A DNA stretch of 64,000 nt from Planctomycetaceae bacterium. GTDB lineage: Bacteria > Planctomycetota > Planctomycetia > Pirellulales > Pirellulaceae. How positions within the stretch are numbered: the first letter of the stretch is position 1; each line of letters opens with the position of its first letter. The stretch spans positions 1 to 64,000 of the forward strand of contig JACKHN010000032.1 in NCBI GenBank assembly GCA_020638975.1, read 5' to 3'. Made by a program: the position numbers and the translations under genes. The notes under the pieces are model-generated. The model made no database searches. It was not told the DNA's origin and saw nothing but the letters and a program-made list of their open reading frames with translations. Of the stretch, positions 1 to 8,115 are shown in pieces.

Positions 1-1188
1 GACATGGCAACCGTCGCCGACTACAAACATCTGACAGCCATGATGGCTCCACGGGCCACGTTGCTGACATTCAATGTCGCCGACAATTGCTGTTTCGCGT
101 CGGGTCACGCCCTGCAGCCGTTAGTCGATGCAGCAGAACCCGCATTCCAACTGTACGGCAAAATCGAGCGGCTTGCTTCGCATGTGAATCATGATCCGGG
201 GACGCACAACTTCGAACGGGATAATCGCGAAGCACTCTACCGCATGCTCGGCAAGCACTTTTACGACGGCGATCGTTTGTTCGACTCGCAGGAGACCGCT
301 TGCGACGACGAAGTGAAGACGAAGGAGGCGCTAACCATCCCCTTGCCGTCCGCCAATGCGGACTTCAACACCCTTGCCGTGGGACTGATCGACGAGTTGC
401 CGCGCGAGCGACTGCCGACCAAGCCGACTGCACCGTGGACCGCGTTGGCTCGTCAGCGCTTGGAAAAGGTTGTCAATGCTCACAAGTACGACGTCAATGC
501 GGAGGCGTTACCCTCGAAATCGAGCGGCTTGATAGTCGCTAAGCTGTGGAAGTTGAACGTCGGCAAAGAGTGGACCGTTCCCGCGATCGAGTTGACGAAA
601 GAGGGCGATACGCCAATGTCGACATCGATCGTCGTCGCTGACGCTGGACGCGCGTCGGCCACAGAACAGATTCAGAAGCTTCTCGCCGGAGGCCAGCGTG
701 TTCTCGCCGTCGATCCGTTCTACATCGGCGAGTCGAAGATCCCGAGTCGAGACTTCTTGTTTGCTTTGCTCGTCGCGGCAGTCGGCGAACGACCGGTAGG
801 TATTCAAGCCAGTCAACTCGCCGCGATAGCCCGATGGACCAAAGAACAATACCCGGGCACGGACGTGCAACTGGTGGCTGTCGGTGAGCGAACGAGCTTG
901 GCCTCGCTGATCGCCGCCGGTCTGGAGAGGAATGCGATCAATCGTGTCGAGTTGTCTGGATCTCTTGCTTCACTCAAGCAGGTCGTCGAGCAGAACTACG
1001 CCGTCAACGAGAAGCCGGAATTGTTCTGCTTTGGATTGCTTGAGGCGTTCGACATCCGAGAACTCGCCGCATTAGTCGCACCGCGCGAAGTCCGATTCGA
1101 CAACGCGAGCGATCGCATGAGATCGGAACTGGCATCGCTAAGGTCTTGGTACACCGACCTTGGGAGCGACTATGATCCGCTTCGATGA
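1..1188 (+). CDS. Acetyl xylan esterase-like alpha/beta hydrolase, 5' end missing
   Basis: The frame is open to the left edge, so this is the C-terminal part (about 395 residues) of a longer protein. The first 90 residues are the end of an alpha/beta hydrolase: the strand and turn MAPRATLLTFNVADNCC are followed by the segment DPGTHNFERDNREA, whose His would be the catalytic one in dienelactone-hydrolase/acetyl-xylan-esterase type enzymes. The remaining 300 residues look like a second, degenerate hydrolase module: VLAVDPFYIGES, then VAVGERTSL where a GxSxG elbow would be expected, then DIRELAALVAPREVRF, a typical strand before the acid loop. The nucleophile of the first module lies outside the window. 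The likely role is deacetylation or ester cleavage on carbohydrate outside the cytoplasm. The family assignment is inferred from motifs; the substrate is unknown. Confidence 0.72.
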   Translation, partial: DMATVADYKHLTAMMAPRATLLTFNVADNCCFASGHALQPLVDAAEPAFQLYGKIERLASHVNHDPGTHNFERDNREALYRMLGKHFYDGDRLFDSQETACDDEVKTKEALTIPLPSANADFNTLAVGLIDELPRERLPTKPTAPWTALARQRLEKVVNAHKYDVNAEALPSKSSGLIVAKLWKLNVGKEWTVPAIELTKEGDTPMSTSIVVADAGRASATEQIQKLLAGGQRVLAVDPFYIGESKIPSRDFLFALLVAAVGERPVGIQASQLAAIARWTKEQYPGTDVQLVAVGERTSLASLIAAGLERNAINRVELSGSLASLKQVVEQNYAVNEKPELFCFGLLEAFDIRELAALVAPREVRFDNASDRMRSELASLRSWYTDLGSDYDPLR

Positions 1189-1320
1189 TGTGGCCCGCTT
1201 GTCAGTGGACGGGCATCGCTAAGCCAATGTCGTCCGTCACGTCTCCGCTGTTGCCCGCTACCACGATCGCATAGAATCCACTGTTCAATTCAAGTGATTC
1301 CACGGAGCAAGAGGGACTTC

Positions 1321-2076
1321 ATGGCGTTTCAACTCGATGGGCATGTCGCGTTCGTAACGGGCAGCACGCGCGGGCTAGGTAAAGATGTTGCCAAGAGCTT
1401 AGGCCGAGCCGGTGCGAAAGTCGCGTTCAACTATTTCAATAATCAACAGATCGCAGAAGCGACATTCGACGAGTTCAAAGCCGCCGGCGGACAAGGCATG
1501 TTGATTCGCGGCGATGCTTCGGACGAAGACACGGTCAACGAGATGTGCAAACAGGTCGCCAGCGAACTTGGCACGATCGATATTTTAGTCCCGAACGCCA
1601 CACCCGATCAGCCACAAATGCCAATTGAAGAGTTCACGTGGCAGCACTGTCAATCGATGATCGACTTCTTCATCAAGAGTCCGTTCCTGCTGACCAAGGC
1701 TTGCGTCGGCGGAATGAAGCAGCAGAAGTGGGGCCGGATCATTAACATTACCAGCGAAGTGTATCATCGCTCCGTTGGCAACTTTGTGGCGTACGTCTCC
1801 GCAAAGGGCGGACAGATCGGTTTGACGAGAAGCCTCGCCACGGAGTTCGCTCCGTTCGGGATCACGGTCAATTCGGTCGCTCCTGGCTGGATTCCGACCG
1901 AGCGGCACATCAACGATCCGCAGGAAAACAAAGACGCCTATCGAGCGTTAATTCCAGCCAACCGCTGGGGAACGCCGCAGGATATTGGTGATGCCGTATT
2001 GTACTTTGCCAGCGAGGAAGCTTCGTTCGTCACCGGACAAACGCTGTGCGTCAACGGCGGCATGACTCCTTGGTAA
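1321..2076 (+). CDS. Short-chain dehydrogenase/reductase (SDR)
   Basis: A 251-residue classical SDR with the NAD(P)-binding motif TGSTRGLG at residues 13-20 and the catalytic YVSAK (Tyr158, Lys162) preceded by Ser145. The usual NNAG is replaced by VPNATPD, keeping only the Asn. The C-terminus GQTLCVNGGMTPW is typical. I start at ATG 1321 because an AG-rich stretch (ggagcaagaggga) lies just upstream and the Rossmann strand begins directly after; an in-frame GTG at 1294 would add nine residues that look unlike protein. It precedes the sugar ABC operon by 38 bases, so it may be the first gene of that transcript and act on an imported sugar or derivative. The substrate cannot be told from sequence. 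Confidence 0.88.
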   Translation: MAFQLDGHVAFVTGSTRGLGKDVAKSLGRAGAKVAFNYFNNQQIAEATFDEFKAAGGQGMLIRGDASDEDTVNEMCKQVASELGTIDILVPNATPDQPQMPIEEFTWQHCQSMIDFFIKSPFLLTKACVGGMKQQKWGRIINITSEVYHRSVGNFVAYVSAKGGQIGLTRSLATEFAPFGITVNSVAPGWIPTERHINDPQENKDAYRALIPANRWGTPQDIGDAVLYFASEEASFVTGQTLCVNGGMTPW

Positions 2077-2114
2077 CTCGATTCGAATCAGCAACCCACT
2101 TCGGGAGAATATCG

Positions 2115-3146
2115 ATGTTCAAACGACAACGACAATGGGCTTCGTTGGCACTGTTTCTTGCTGCGTTAGGCTGTAGCCGAGGTAGTGGCGTCGATGTCTC
2201 GGTGTCCGTAAGCAGCAATAGCAATACGACGACTGCTCCGGCCCACGGTGGCGGTGAGGTGTCGAAAAAACAGCAGGGCATCATTGGATTCTCGGCGCTC
2301 ACGTTGACCAACCCCTTTTTCAAGATCATTGCCGAGAACATGGCAGAAGAAGCCGCTAAGCATGGTTACGAAGTGATCGTTGACGATGCGAATCGCGACG
2401 TGAAGACTCAATCGGAACAAATCGACACGTACATCACGCGTGGTGCTGCGGCGATTGTGATCAATCCGTGCGACCGTCTGTCGATCGGACCTGCGATCAA
2501 GAAAGCCAACGAAGCTGGCATTCCTGTCTTTACTTCGGATCTGCAATGCGTTGCGGAGGGGGCGAAAATCACAGGACACGTTGGCACCGATAACTTCGGT
2601 GGTGGCAAGCTCGCGGGGGAAGCGATGATCGAAGTGCTCGGCGAAGCCGGTGGCAAGGTCCTGGTGCTGCATTTCGAGCAAGCTCAGTCGTGCGTCCTGC
2701 GCGTGGATGGATTTAGGGAAGTGATTGACGCTTACAACAAGGATCGAGAATCAGGCAAAATCGAGATCGTGGCCCAACTCGATGGCGGTGGCTTGCGCGA
2801 CGAAGGTTTCAAGGCCACGTCGGCCGCAATTCAATCCGATCCGGATATCACGGGCATCTTTGCCATCAACGACCCGTCAGCCCTCGGAGCTTATGCGGCG
2901 TTGGAACAAGCGGGCAAAGTCAGCCAAGTGAAGATTGTCGCTTTCGATGGTCAATTGGACGGCAAGCAAGCGATCAAAGAAGGCAAGATCTACGCCGACC
3001 CGATCCAATTTCCCGATCGCATGGGACAGATCACCGTGCAGAACATCGTCAAGTATCTGAACGGCGAAGACTTCGAGCAAGTGACGCTGATTCCGACGGA
3101 ACTGTATCGCAAGTCCGATGCGGATAAAGATCCTGAGTTGAAGTAG
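2115..3146 (+). CDS. Sugar ABC transporter substrate-binding lipoprotein
   Basis: A 343-residue periplasmic binding protein of the ribose/xylose type (periplasmic binding protein family 4). The N-terminus is a lipoprotein signal (LALFLAALGCS, Cys at about residue 20) followed by a Ser/Asn/Thr-rich linker, and the domain begins GIIGFSALTLTNPFF. Typical family segments follow: VIVDDANRD, AAIVINPCDRLSIGPA, and GIFAINDPSALGAYAALEQAG in the second lobe. ATG 2115 is chosen for the GGGAG nine bases upstream and the immediate signal sequence. A frame-open extension upstream overlaps the SDR gene and is unlikely to be used. Its partners are the ATPase and permease genes downstream. A stable palindrome at 3163-3243 separates it from the ATPase gene, which may allow higher expression of the binding protein. 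Confidence 0.92.
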   Translation: MFKRQRQWASLALFLAALGCSRGSGVDVSVSVSSNSNTTTAPAHGGGEVSKKQQGIIGFSALTLTNPFFKIIAENMAEEAAKHGYEVIVDDANRDVKTQSEQIDTYITRGAAAIVINPCDRLSIGPAIKKANEAGIPVFTSDLQCVAEGAKITGHVGTDNFGGGKLAGEAMIEVLGEAGGKVLVLHFEQAQSCVLRVDGFREVIDAYNKDRESGKIEIVAQLDGGGLRDEGFKATSAAIQSDPDITGIFAINDPSALGAYAALEQAGKVSQVKIVAFDGQLDGKQAIKEGKIYADPIQFPDRMGQITVQNIVKYLNGEDFEQVTLIPTELYRKSDADKDPELK

Positions 3147-3162
3147 GAGTGTGGTGCGGAGC

Positions 3163-3243
3163 GTGATCCGTCGGCGCTAGCCGCGGGCCTCTGAGAGCAA
3201 AACGTCACTAAAGCGAGGCCCGCGGCTAGCGCCGTCGGCTCAC
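3163..3243. repeat. REP-like palindrome centred on GCTAGC, inside the ABC operon
   Basis: Two 29-base arms (3163-3191 and 3215-3243) are inverted copies with two mismatches; the shared core is GGCGCTAGCCGCGGGCCTC. The loop is 23 bases. It lies between the binding-protein gene and the ATPase gene on the same strand. A second element with the same GGCGCTAGCC core is at 6100-6159. Such a stem could stall 3'-5' mRNA decay or attenuate transcription into the ATPase gene, as REP sequences do after malE in E. coli; that function is inference. Confidence 0.85.
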
Positions 3244-3249
3244 AAAGCG

Positions 3250-4731
3250 ATGCCTGCCCTACTTCAAATGCGAGGGATTACGAAATCGTTTCCAGGAGTG
3301 CGTGCGCTCCAAGGAGTCGATTTAGACCTCGCCACGGGCGAAGTCCTTGCCCTGCTTGGCGAGAACGGCGCGGGCAAGAGTACGTTGATTAAAGTCCTGG
3401 GCGGGGCGCATGTGCATGAGGAAGGCACGATCGAAATCGACGGCCATGTGACTGCCATTGCCAACCCCCACGATTCGCAAGTCGCTGGCATCGGCATCAT
3501 CTATCAAGAGTTCAACCTTGTCCCTGGGCTGACCGTTCGCGAGAACCTCTTTCTTGGTCAGGAGGGCGGCGCGCTCCGTTGGATCAACGCTCGCAGCGAG
3601 CGTGAGCGGGCAAAGCAACTCTTCAGACGACTTGGCGTGCCAATCGATCCCGAAGCGATCTGCGGATCGCTTACGGTCGCACAACAACAGATCATCGAGA
3701 TTGCCAAGGCACTAGCGCAGGATGCTCGCATTATCGTGATGGACGAGCCCAGTGCCGCACTCACCTTGAAGGAAGTCGACAGCCTGTTTGCGATCATCCG
3801 CGAGTTGAAGGCACAAGGGATCGGCATCATCTACATCAGCCACCGGCTGGACGAGATTTTTCAAATTGCTGATCGAGTGACTGTCTTGCGTGACGGTACG
3901 TATGTCGGCACCGAATCGATCGGTTCGCTCACGCGCCAACGGATGATCGAGATGATGGTTGGTCGCTCGATCGACGACGAGTTCCCTAAAGAGAAAGCTG
4001 CGATCGGCGAAGAACGACTTGTCGTCCGAAATCTCTGTCGTGGTCGCGCCGTGAAGGATGTGTCGCTGTCAGTGCGCCGCGGAGAGGTGGTGGGCCTCAC
4101 GGGATTGGTGGGTGCGGGACGCACGGAAACGGCCAGACTGATTTTTGGTGCCGATCGCTTGGAACGCGGCGAGATCGAGTTGGATGGCAATCGTTTGACA
4201 ATCAACAAACCACGCGATGCAATCGCGGCTGGCATCTGTCTGCTGACCGAAGATCGCAAATCGCAGGGTCTTGTTCTCGGTCAGACATGCCTCGAAAACT
4301 TTGGGCTGCCCAATGTCACTTCATTCAGCCGCTTTGGCGTCCTGCGCCATCGGCACGAGCAATCGGCCTTTACCACTTACGTCGACAGTCTTCAAATCAA
4401 GCTGACCGACCAGAATCAACTCGCGGGAACTCTGTCCGGCGGCAACCAACAGAAGATCGTGCTCGCGAAGTGGCTGGAAAGGAATGCCGACGTCATTATC
4501 TTTGACGAGCCGACGCGAGGGATTGATGTCGGTGCCAAGTATGAAATCTATTTGCTGATCAATCGGCTGGCGGCCCAGGGAAAAGCCATTTTGATGATTA
4601 GCTCCGAATTGCCCGAAGTATTAGGAATGAGTGATCGCATTGTCGTCATGCACGAAGGACGCGTGACCGGCGAGATTACGGACGTAGTGAACGCGACACA
4701 GGAACAAGTCATGAATTTGGCGATCGCATAA
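3250..4731 (+). CDS. Sugar ABC transporter, double ATP-binding protein (RbsA/XylG type)
   Basis: A 493-residue cytoplasmic ATPase with two nucleotide-binding halves, the usual length for RbsA/MglA proteins. Half one has Walker A GENGAGKST at 37-45, the signature region LTVAQQQIIEIAKAL, and Walker B IIVMDEPSAAL. Half two has the degenerate Walker A GLVGAGRTE, a good signature LSGGNQQKIVLAKWL, and Walker B IIFDEPTRGIDVG. The asymmetric degeneration of the second P-loop is normal for this family. It energises import of a monosaccharide bound by the upstream lipoprotein, through the permease that starts nine bases after its stop codon. Confidence 0.95.
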   Translation: MPALLQMRGITKSFPGVRALQGVDLDLATGEVLALLGENGAGKSTLIKVLGGAHVHEEGTIEIDGHVTAIANPHDSQVAGIGIIYQEFNLVPGLTVRENLFLGQEGGALRWINARSERERAKQLFRRLGVPIDPEAICGSLTVAQQQIIEIAKALAQDARIIVMDEPSAALTLKEVDSLFAIIRELKAQGIGIIYISHRLDEIFQIADRVTVLRDGTYVGTESIGSLTRQRMIEMMVGRSIDDEFPKEKAAIGEERLVVRNLCRGRAVKDVSLSVRRGEVVGLTGLVGAGRTETARLIFGADRLERGEIELDGNRLTINKPRDAIAAGICLLTEDRKSQGLVLGQTCLENFGLPNVTSFSRFGVLRHRHEQSAFTTYVDSLQIKLTDQNQLAGTLSGGNQQKIVLAKWLERNADVIIFDEPTRGIDVGAKYEIYLLINRLAAQGKAILMISSELPEVLGMSDRIVVMHEGRVTGEITDVVNATQEQVMNLAIA

Positions 4732-4740
4732 AGGACAACC

Positions 4741-6072
4741 ATGCAAAAGTTCGTGTCCCAGTACGGCGTCGTCTTTGTGCTGGTCCTACTTTGTGCTTAC
4801 TACTCATTCGCTACGCTTAATCCGCAACAACCCAGCGACGCAGCGACGGGCCGGAATCTGGCAGAGTTCATCAGCAAGCAGCACCCAACTGCCAGTGTAC
4901 TCATTGTCGTCCGAGACAGCGACGACGATCGTGCTTATGCAGCGTCAATTCAGCAAACGCTGGAAGCTGCCAACATAAAACCACTCGACGTTGTCGCTGG
5001 CGAACCTCGGGATATTGTTGGTGAACTCAGAAGGCTCGGTACAGCGGGCACGAAGCTCGACATCATCGCTACACAACACGCATCAGCTCAATGGGCGGTA
5101 CTCGGCGAAACGAAGCTCAAGGAGTTGGCCGCCGAGTTCCCGTCCTTGTCCAACGTCCAAGTTCTCAAACCATCCAGTTATACTTGGCCGACGTTTCTGA
5201 CTCGCGGAAACCTGTTATCGATCGGTAATCAAGTCGCCGTCACGGCCATCATTGCGATCGCCATGACGATGGTCATTATCACGGCGGGCATCGACTTGTC
5301 GGTAGGAAGCTTGATGGCGTTGTCAGGCGTCCTAGCCGCCTGGACCATTCATCGCATGGCAGGCGACGGCGATCCCGGGATGATGACGCTTGCGTTTGCG
5401 TGTTCCGCCGCAGTGCTGTTATCGGCGCTGATCGGTTTGCTGACGGGTGTCATGGTGACTGCGTTCGATATCCCTGCCTTTATTGTCACGTTGGCCGTCA
5501 TGCGAATCGCGCGTGGGATGGCTTATAAGGTTGCCGATGGGCCATCGCCGATCGGGATTGAATCCGAAGCGTTTCACAGCTTGAGCGCTGGAACTATGTT
5601 CGGCATCCCGAATCCTGTGATCTTGATGGTAGTGCTGTATGTCTTCTCCTACATATTGATGAGCCACACGGCACTGGGACGATACATTTACGCCGTGGGG
5701 GGCAACCCGGAAGCGGCTCGTTTGTCAGGCGTACCGGTGAAACGCGTGTTGCTGTTCGTGTACGCGATTTGCGGAGCGTTGGCCGGCTTGGGAGGCGTGA
5801 TGGAAGCGTCGCTGTTCAGCGTCGGAAACCCAAATAGCGGCGTGGGCTATGAACTGCAAATCATCGCGGCGGTCGTGGTCGGCGGCACGAGCTTGATGGG
5901 CGGCAAAGGTAAAGTTCTTGGCACACTCATTGGCGCCTTGATCCTGGCCGTTATCAGTAACGGAATGTACCTGACCAAAGTCGACAGCTATACGCAAATG
6001 ATCGTCTTCGGCACCCTGATATTGATCGCCGTGCTGCTCGATCAATTGAAGTCGAAGCGTTGGAAGTTCTAA
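4741..6072 (+). CDS. Sugar ABC transporter permease (RbsC type) with an inserted extracytoplasmic domain
   Basis: 443 residues, about 120 more than a typical RbsC/XylH permease. After a first membrane segment (residues 9-25) there is an insertion at about 30-150 with alternating alpha/beta character (VLIVVRDSDDDRAYAASI, KLDIIATQHASAQWA, VQVLKPSSYTWPTFLT). The standard permease core then follows: MTMVIITAGIDLSVGSLMAL, the long hydrophobic spans, and the conserved GGNPEAARLSGVPV and VVVGGTSLMGGKGKVLGTLIGA. The insertion follows a first span and would face the periplasm if topology is conserved. It resembles half of a binding-protein fold, but that is an impression, not a match. It is the third transporter gene and ends just before a palindrome at 6100-6159. 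Confidence 0.92.
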   Translation: MQKFVSQYGVVFVLVLLCAYYSFATLNPQQPSDAATGRNLAEFISKQHPTASVLIVVRDSDDDRAYAASIQQTLEAANIKPLDVVAGEPRDIVGELRRLGTAGTKLDIIATQHASAQWAVLGETKLKELAAEFPSLSNVQVLKPSSYTWPTFLTRGNLLSIGNQVAVTAIIAIAMTMVIITAGIDLSVGSLMALSGVLAAWTIHRMAGDGDPGMMTLAFACSAAVLLSALIGLLTGVMVTAFDIPAFIVTLAVMRIARGMAYKVADGPSPIGIESEAFHSLSAGTMFGIPNPVILMVVLYVFSYILMSHTALGRYIYAVGGNPEAARLSGVPVKRVLLFVYAICGALAGLGGVMEASLFSVGNPNSGVGYELQIIAAVVVGGTSLMGGKGKVLGTLIGALILAVISNGMYLTKVDSYTQMIVFGTLILIAVLLDQLKSKRWKF

Positions 6073-6099
6073 ATAGTTTTACAGGATTCAGACTCAATT

Positions 6100-6159
6100 G
6101 AGCCGTAGGCGCTAGCCTCGGCCTCTCCTGGTAGGGCCCGAGGCTAGCGCCTACGGCTC
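6100..6159. repeat. REP-like palindrome, possible bidirectional terminator
   Basis: Two perfect 22-base inverted arms (6100-6121 and 6138-6159), GAGCCGTAGGCGCTAGCCTC plus two bases, separated by 16 bases. It sits exactly between the convergent permease (stop at 6072) and protoporphyrinogen oxidase (stop at 6165) genes. The core GGCGCTAGCC is the same as in the element at 3163-3243. There is no U-tract, so intrinsic termination is uncertain. Confidence 0.85.
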
Positions 6160-6164
6160 ACGAA

Positions 6165-7595
6165 TCAATCGGAATCGTAGGCATCGCGACAAACGAGTCC
6201 TGCTGCCAACTCGCCGCTTCGCACACAGAACGGAATACCGACACCTCGATACGCGTTGCCAGCCAGAGCAAACAATGGCAATTTCGCGGCGAGCTGCTCG
6301 ATTCTCGCGACTCGGTCGAGGTGACCTAGATGATACTGTGGCATCGCCTTGTTCCAGCGGACCAGTTCCCGGACTTGCGGCTCGCCGCGGATGTCCAGCA
6401 ATTCGGCAAGCTCTCGCTGAGCGATTTCGTAGAGTTGTTCATTGGGAAAACTAACCAACTCCTCCTGACATGCGCCACCAATGAACACACGAAACAACAC
6501 ACTATCATCCGGCGCTCGGCCCGGGAACTTGATGCTGGTGAAGCTACCTGACAGAATCTGACGCCTCTCGACAAGGGGCACGACGAATCCGAAGCCGTCC
6601 AGTGGATGTGCGATCTGGTCGCGACGATAGCCAAGGATCGGAACGGCTGCACTTGCGTATTGGATATTCGCCAGCTCCTGCGACAGCTCGGCATCGACAT
6701 CACGGAGCAGGGCAGCCGCGTGAGGCGCGCGTGTTGCGAGGATTAGGGCATCAAACTCGTGGCGAGTTTGTGCTGCATCGGCGACTTCAACCTGCCAGTG
6801 GTTCTCATGACGACGCACACTTTGGACGGCTGAATTAAGGTGCAGACAACCGTCCGGCAAGTGACGCACAATCGCATCAACCAGCGAACCCATGCCGTCG
6901 CGCAATCCCAGAAACATGCCATAGCGAGCGCCAGTTCCCTCACGTTTGGCCTTTGTCGCTTTTTCTTGCACGCCGCGTGTGAGGTTTCCGAATTCTTTCT
7001 CCATTGCCACGAACTCCGGCATCGCAGCGTGCATGCTCAGCTTCGTTGGGTCTGCCGTGTAAATGCCGCCGATCAGTGGTTGCACCAGACGCTCGTAGAC
7101 TTCACGACCGAGACGGCGCATCGCGAAATCATGCAGGCTTTCATCCGACTGGTCGCGACGTGTGGGCACAAAGCGTTCCCAGGCCAGCCGAGCCTTGCCG
7201 CTCCAACTGAGCAGTGGCGTCTTCAGCACGGGAAGGATTCGCGCAGGGCTCATTAGCGTGAAACCTTCGGGGACCGGAACCAGCTTGCCGTGATGAACGA
7301 CAAACGCGCGGCGAAACGCTTCGTTGGTGTTCAGCAGCTGATCTTCTAGCCCGACGCGTCGGCACAGATCCAATGCCCAAGGGTCTTTGGTCGTGAACAT
7401 GTCTGCGCTACGTTCAATCAGGTAGCCGTCGCGACGGATTGTCGCTAAGACGCCACCGACTCGGTCGCTGGCCTCGAACAAGGTGACGCGGGCCGATGGC
7501 CGGAGTTCGGCGACTCGGTGCGCGGCTGCGAGGCCTGAGATGCCTCCGCCGATCACAGCGATTCGTTGGATTGCGTCGTTCGGAGCTGAGTTCAT
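6165..7595 (-). CDS. hemG: Protoporphyrinogen oxidase, FAD-dependent
   Basis: A 476-residue flavoprotein of the HemY/PPOX family, which oxidises protoporphyrinogen IX to protoporphyrin IX in haem synthesis. The FAD-binding dinucleotide motif VIGGGISGLAAAHRVAE is at residues 14-30, followed by TLFEASDRVGGVLATI, typical of amine-oxidase-fold enzymes. Other family segments are RLVQPLIGGIYTADP in the middle and the C-terminal second FAD contact LFALAGNAYRGVGIPFC. I start at ATG 7595 because family members begin close to the FAD motif; the frame stays open to a GTG at 7727, which would add 44 residues without clear structure. No strong ribosome site is seen for either. The gene stands alone, convergent with the ABC operon. 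Confidence 0.92.
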   Translation of the reverse strand: MNSAPNDAIQRIAVIGGGISGLAAAHRVAELRPSARVTLFEASDRVGGVLATIRRDGYLIERSADMFTTKDPWALDLCRRVGLEDQLLNTNEAFRRAFVVHHGKLVPVPEGFTLMSPARILPVLKTPLLSWSGKARLAWERFVPTRRDQSDESLHDFAMRRLGREVYERLVQPLIGGIYTADPTKLSMHAAMPEFVAMEKEFGNLTRGVQEKATKAKREGTGARYGMFLGLRDGMGSLVDAIVRHLPDGCLHLNSAVQSVRRHENHWQVEVADAAQTRHEFDALILATRAPHAAALLRDVDAELSQELANIQYASAAVPILGYRRDQIAHPLDGFGFVVPLVERRQILSGSFTSIKFPGRAPDDSVLFRVFIGGACQEELVSFPNEQLYEIAQRELAELLDIRGEPQVRELVRWNKAMPQYHLGHLDRVARIEQLAAKLPLFALAGNAYRGVGIPFCVRSGELAAGLVCRDAYDSD

Positions 7596-7766
7596 GAGCT
7601 TGGAAGTGGTGCTGTTGGCGAGTTTCGTACTGCCATCGTCGTCGCAATCTACAATCGACTCAACGGGCCATTCAGCTTTGCTGGCGGAAAAAGGGGCGAG
7701 CGAGAGGTTTTGATGAGCCGATAACACAATCGAGGCACCCGCCGTCAGCTCCTAGGAGGCGAATCC

Positions 7767-8105
7767 ATGCATTTCCGATATCACACGGGCTCGAAACGAA
7801 ATCCCAGCGGAAAGTGGGAGCATCGTCCACGCACGGGGATCGGACATGTGGCTTTCGAGGAAGTCGGAGATTGGACGCTGGAACTGACTCATCGGCAAGT
7901 CGGCGTCACGATTAAGCGTGATCAGTTTAGCGTCACGATCCGACGCGAGTCTCCTGCTCACGAGGAGCTGCTGTCTGGGTTCTCGACGAAAGTCTCCGCG
8001 ATGGCGGCCGCTCGCAAGCGCGTCGACTTGCTGACACATATGCGCGAGCCAATTGTTCGGGGGCCGCACCGACCGAGGACGAGCGACATACCACGATCGT
8101 CGTAG
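7767..8105 (+). CDS. Hypothetical protein, 112 residues
   Basis: A small soluble protein with no signal peptide or membrane segment. Its start is well supported: a strong AGGAGG is centred eight bases before the ATG. It is rich in Arg/His and the middle reads like a small beta domain (DWTLELTHRQVGVTIKRDQF, then FSVTIRRES), followed by a basic helix-like stretch ending at about residue 95. I do not recognise the family. It is the only + strand gene between two - strand blocks, and its stop lies ten bases from the end of purQ. A frame on the opposite strand over the same bases has no ribosome site and a much less protein-like composition. Confidence 0.62.
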   Translation: MHFRYHTGSKRNPSGKWEHRPRTGIGHVAFEEVGDWTLELTHRQVGVTIKRDQFSVTIRRESPAHEELLSGFSTKVSAMAAARKRVDLLTHMREPIVRGPHRPRTSDIPRSS

Positions 8106-8115
8106 AGGATCGACT

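Noticed and set aside
7752..8069. A 105-codon - strand frame opposite the small + gene
   Set aside because: The + gene has a textbook AGGAGG at the right distance; the - frame has none and less natural composition.
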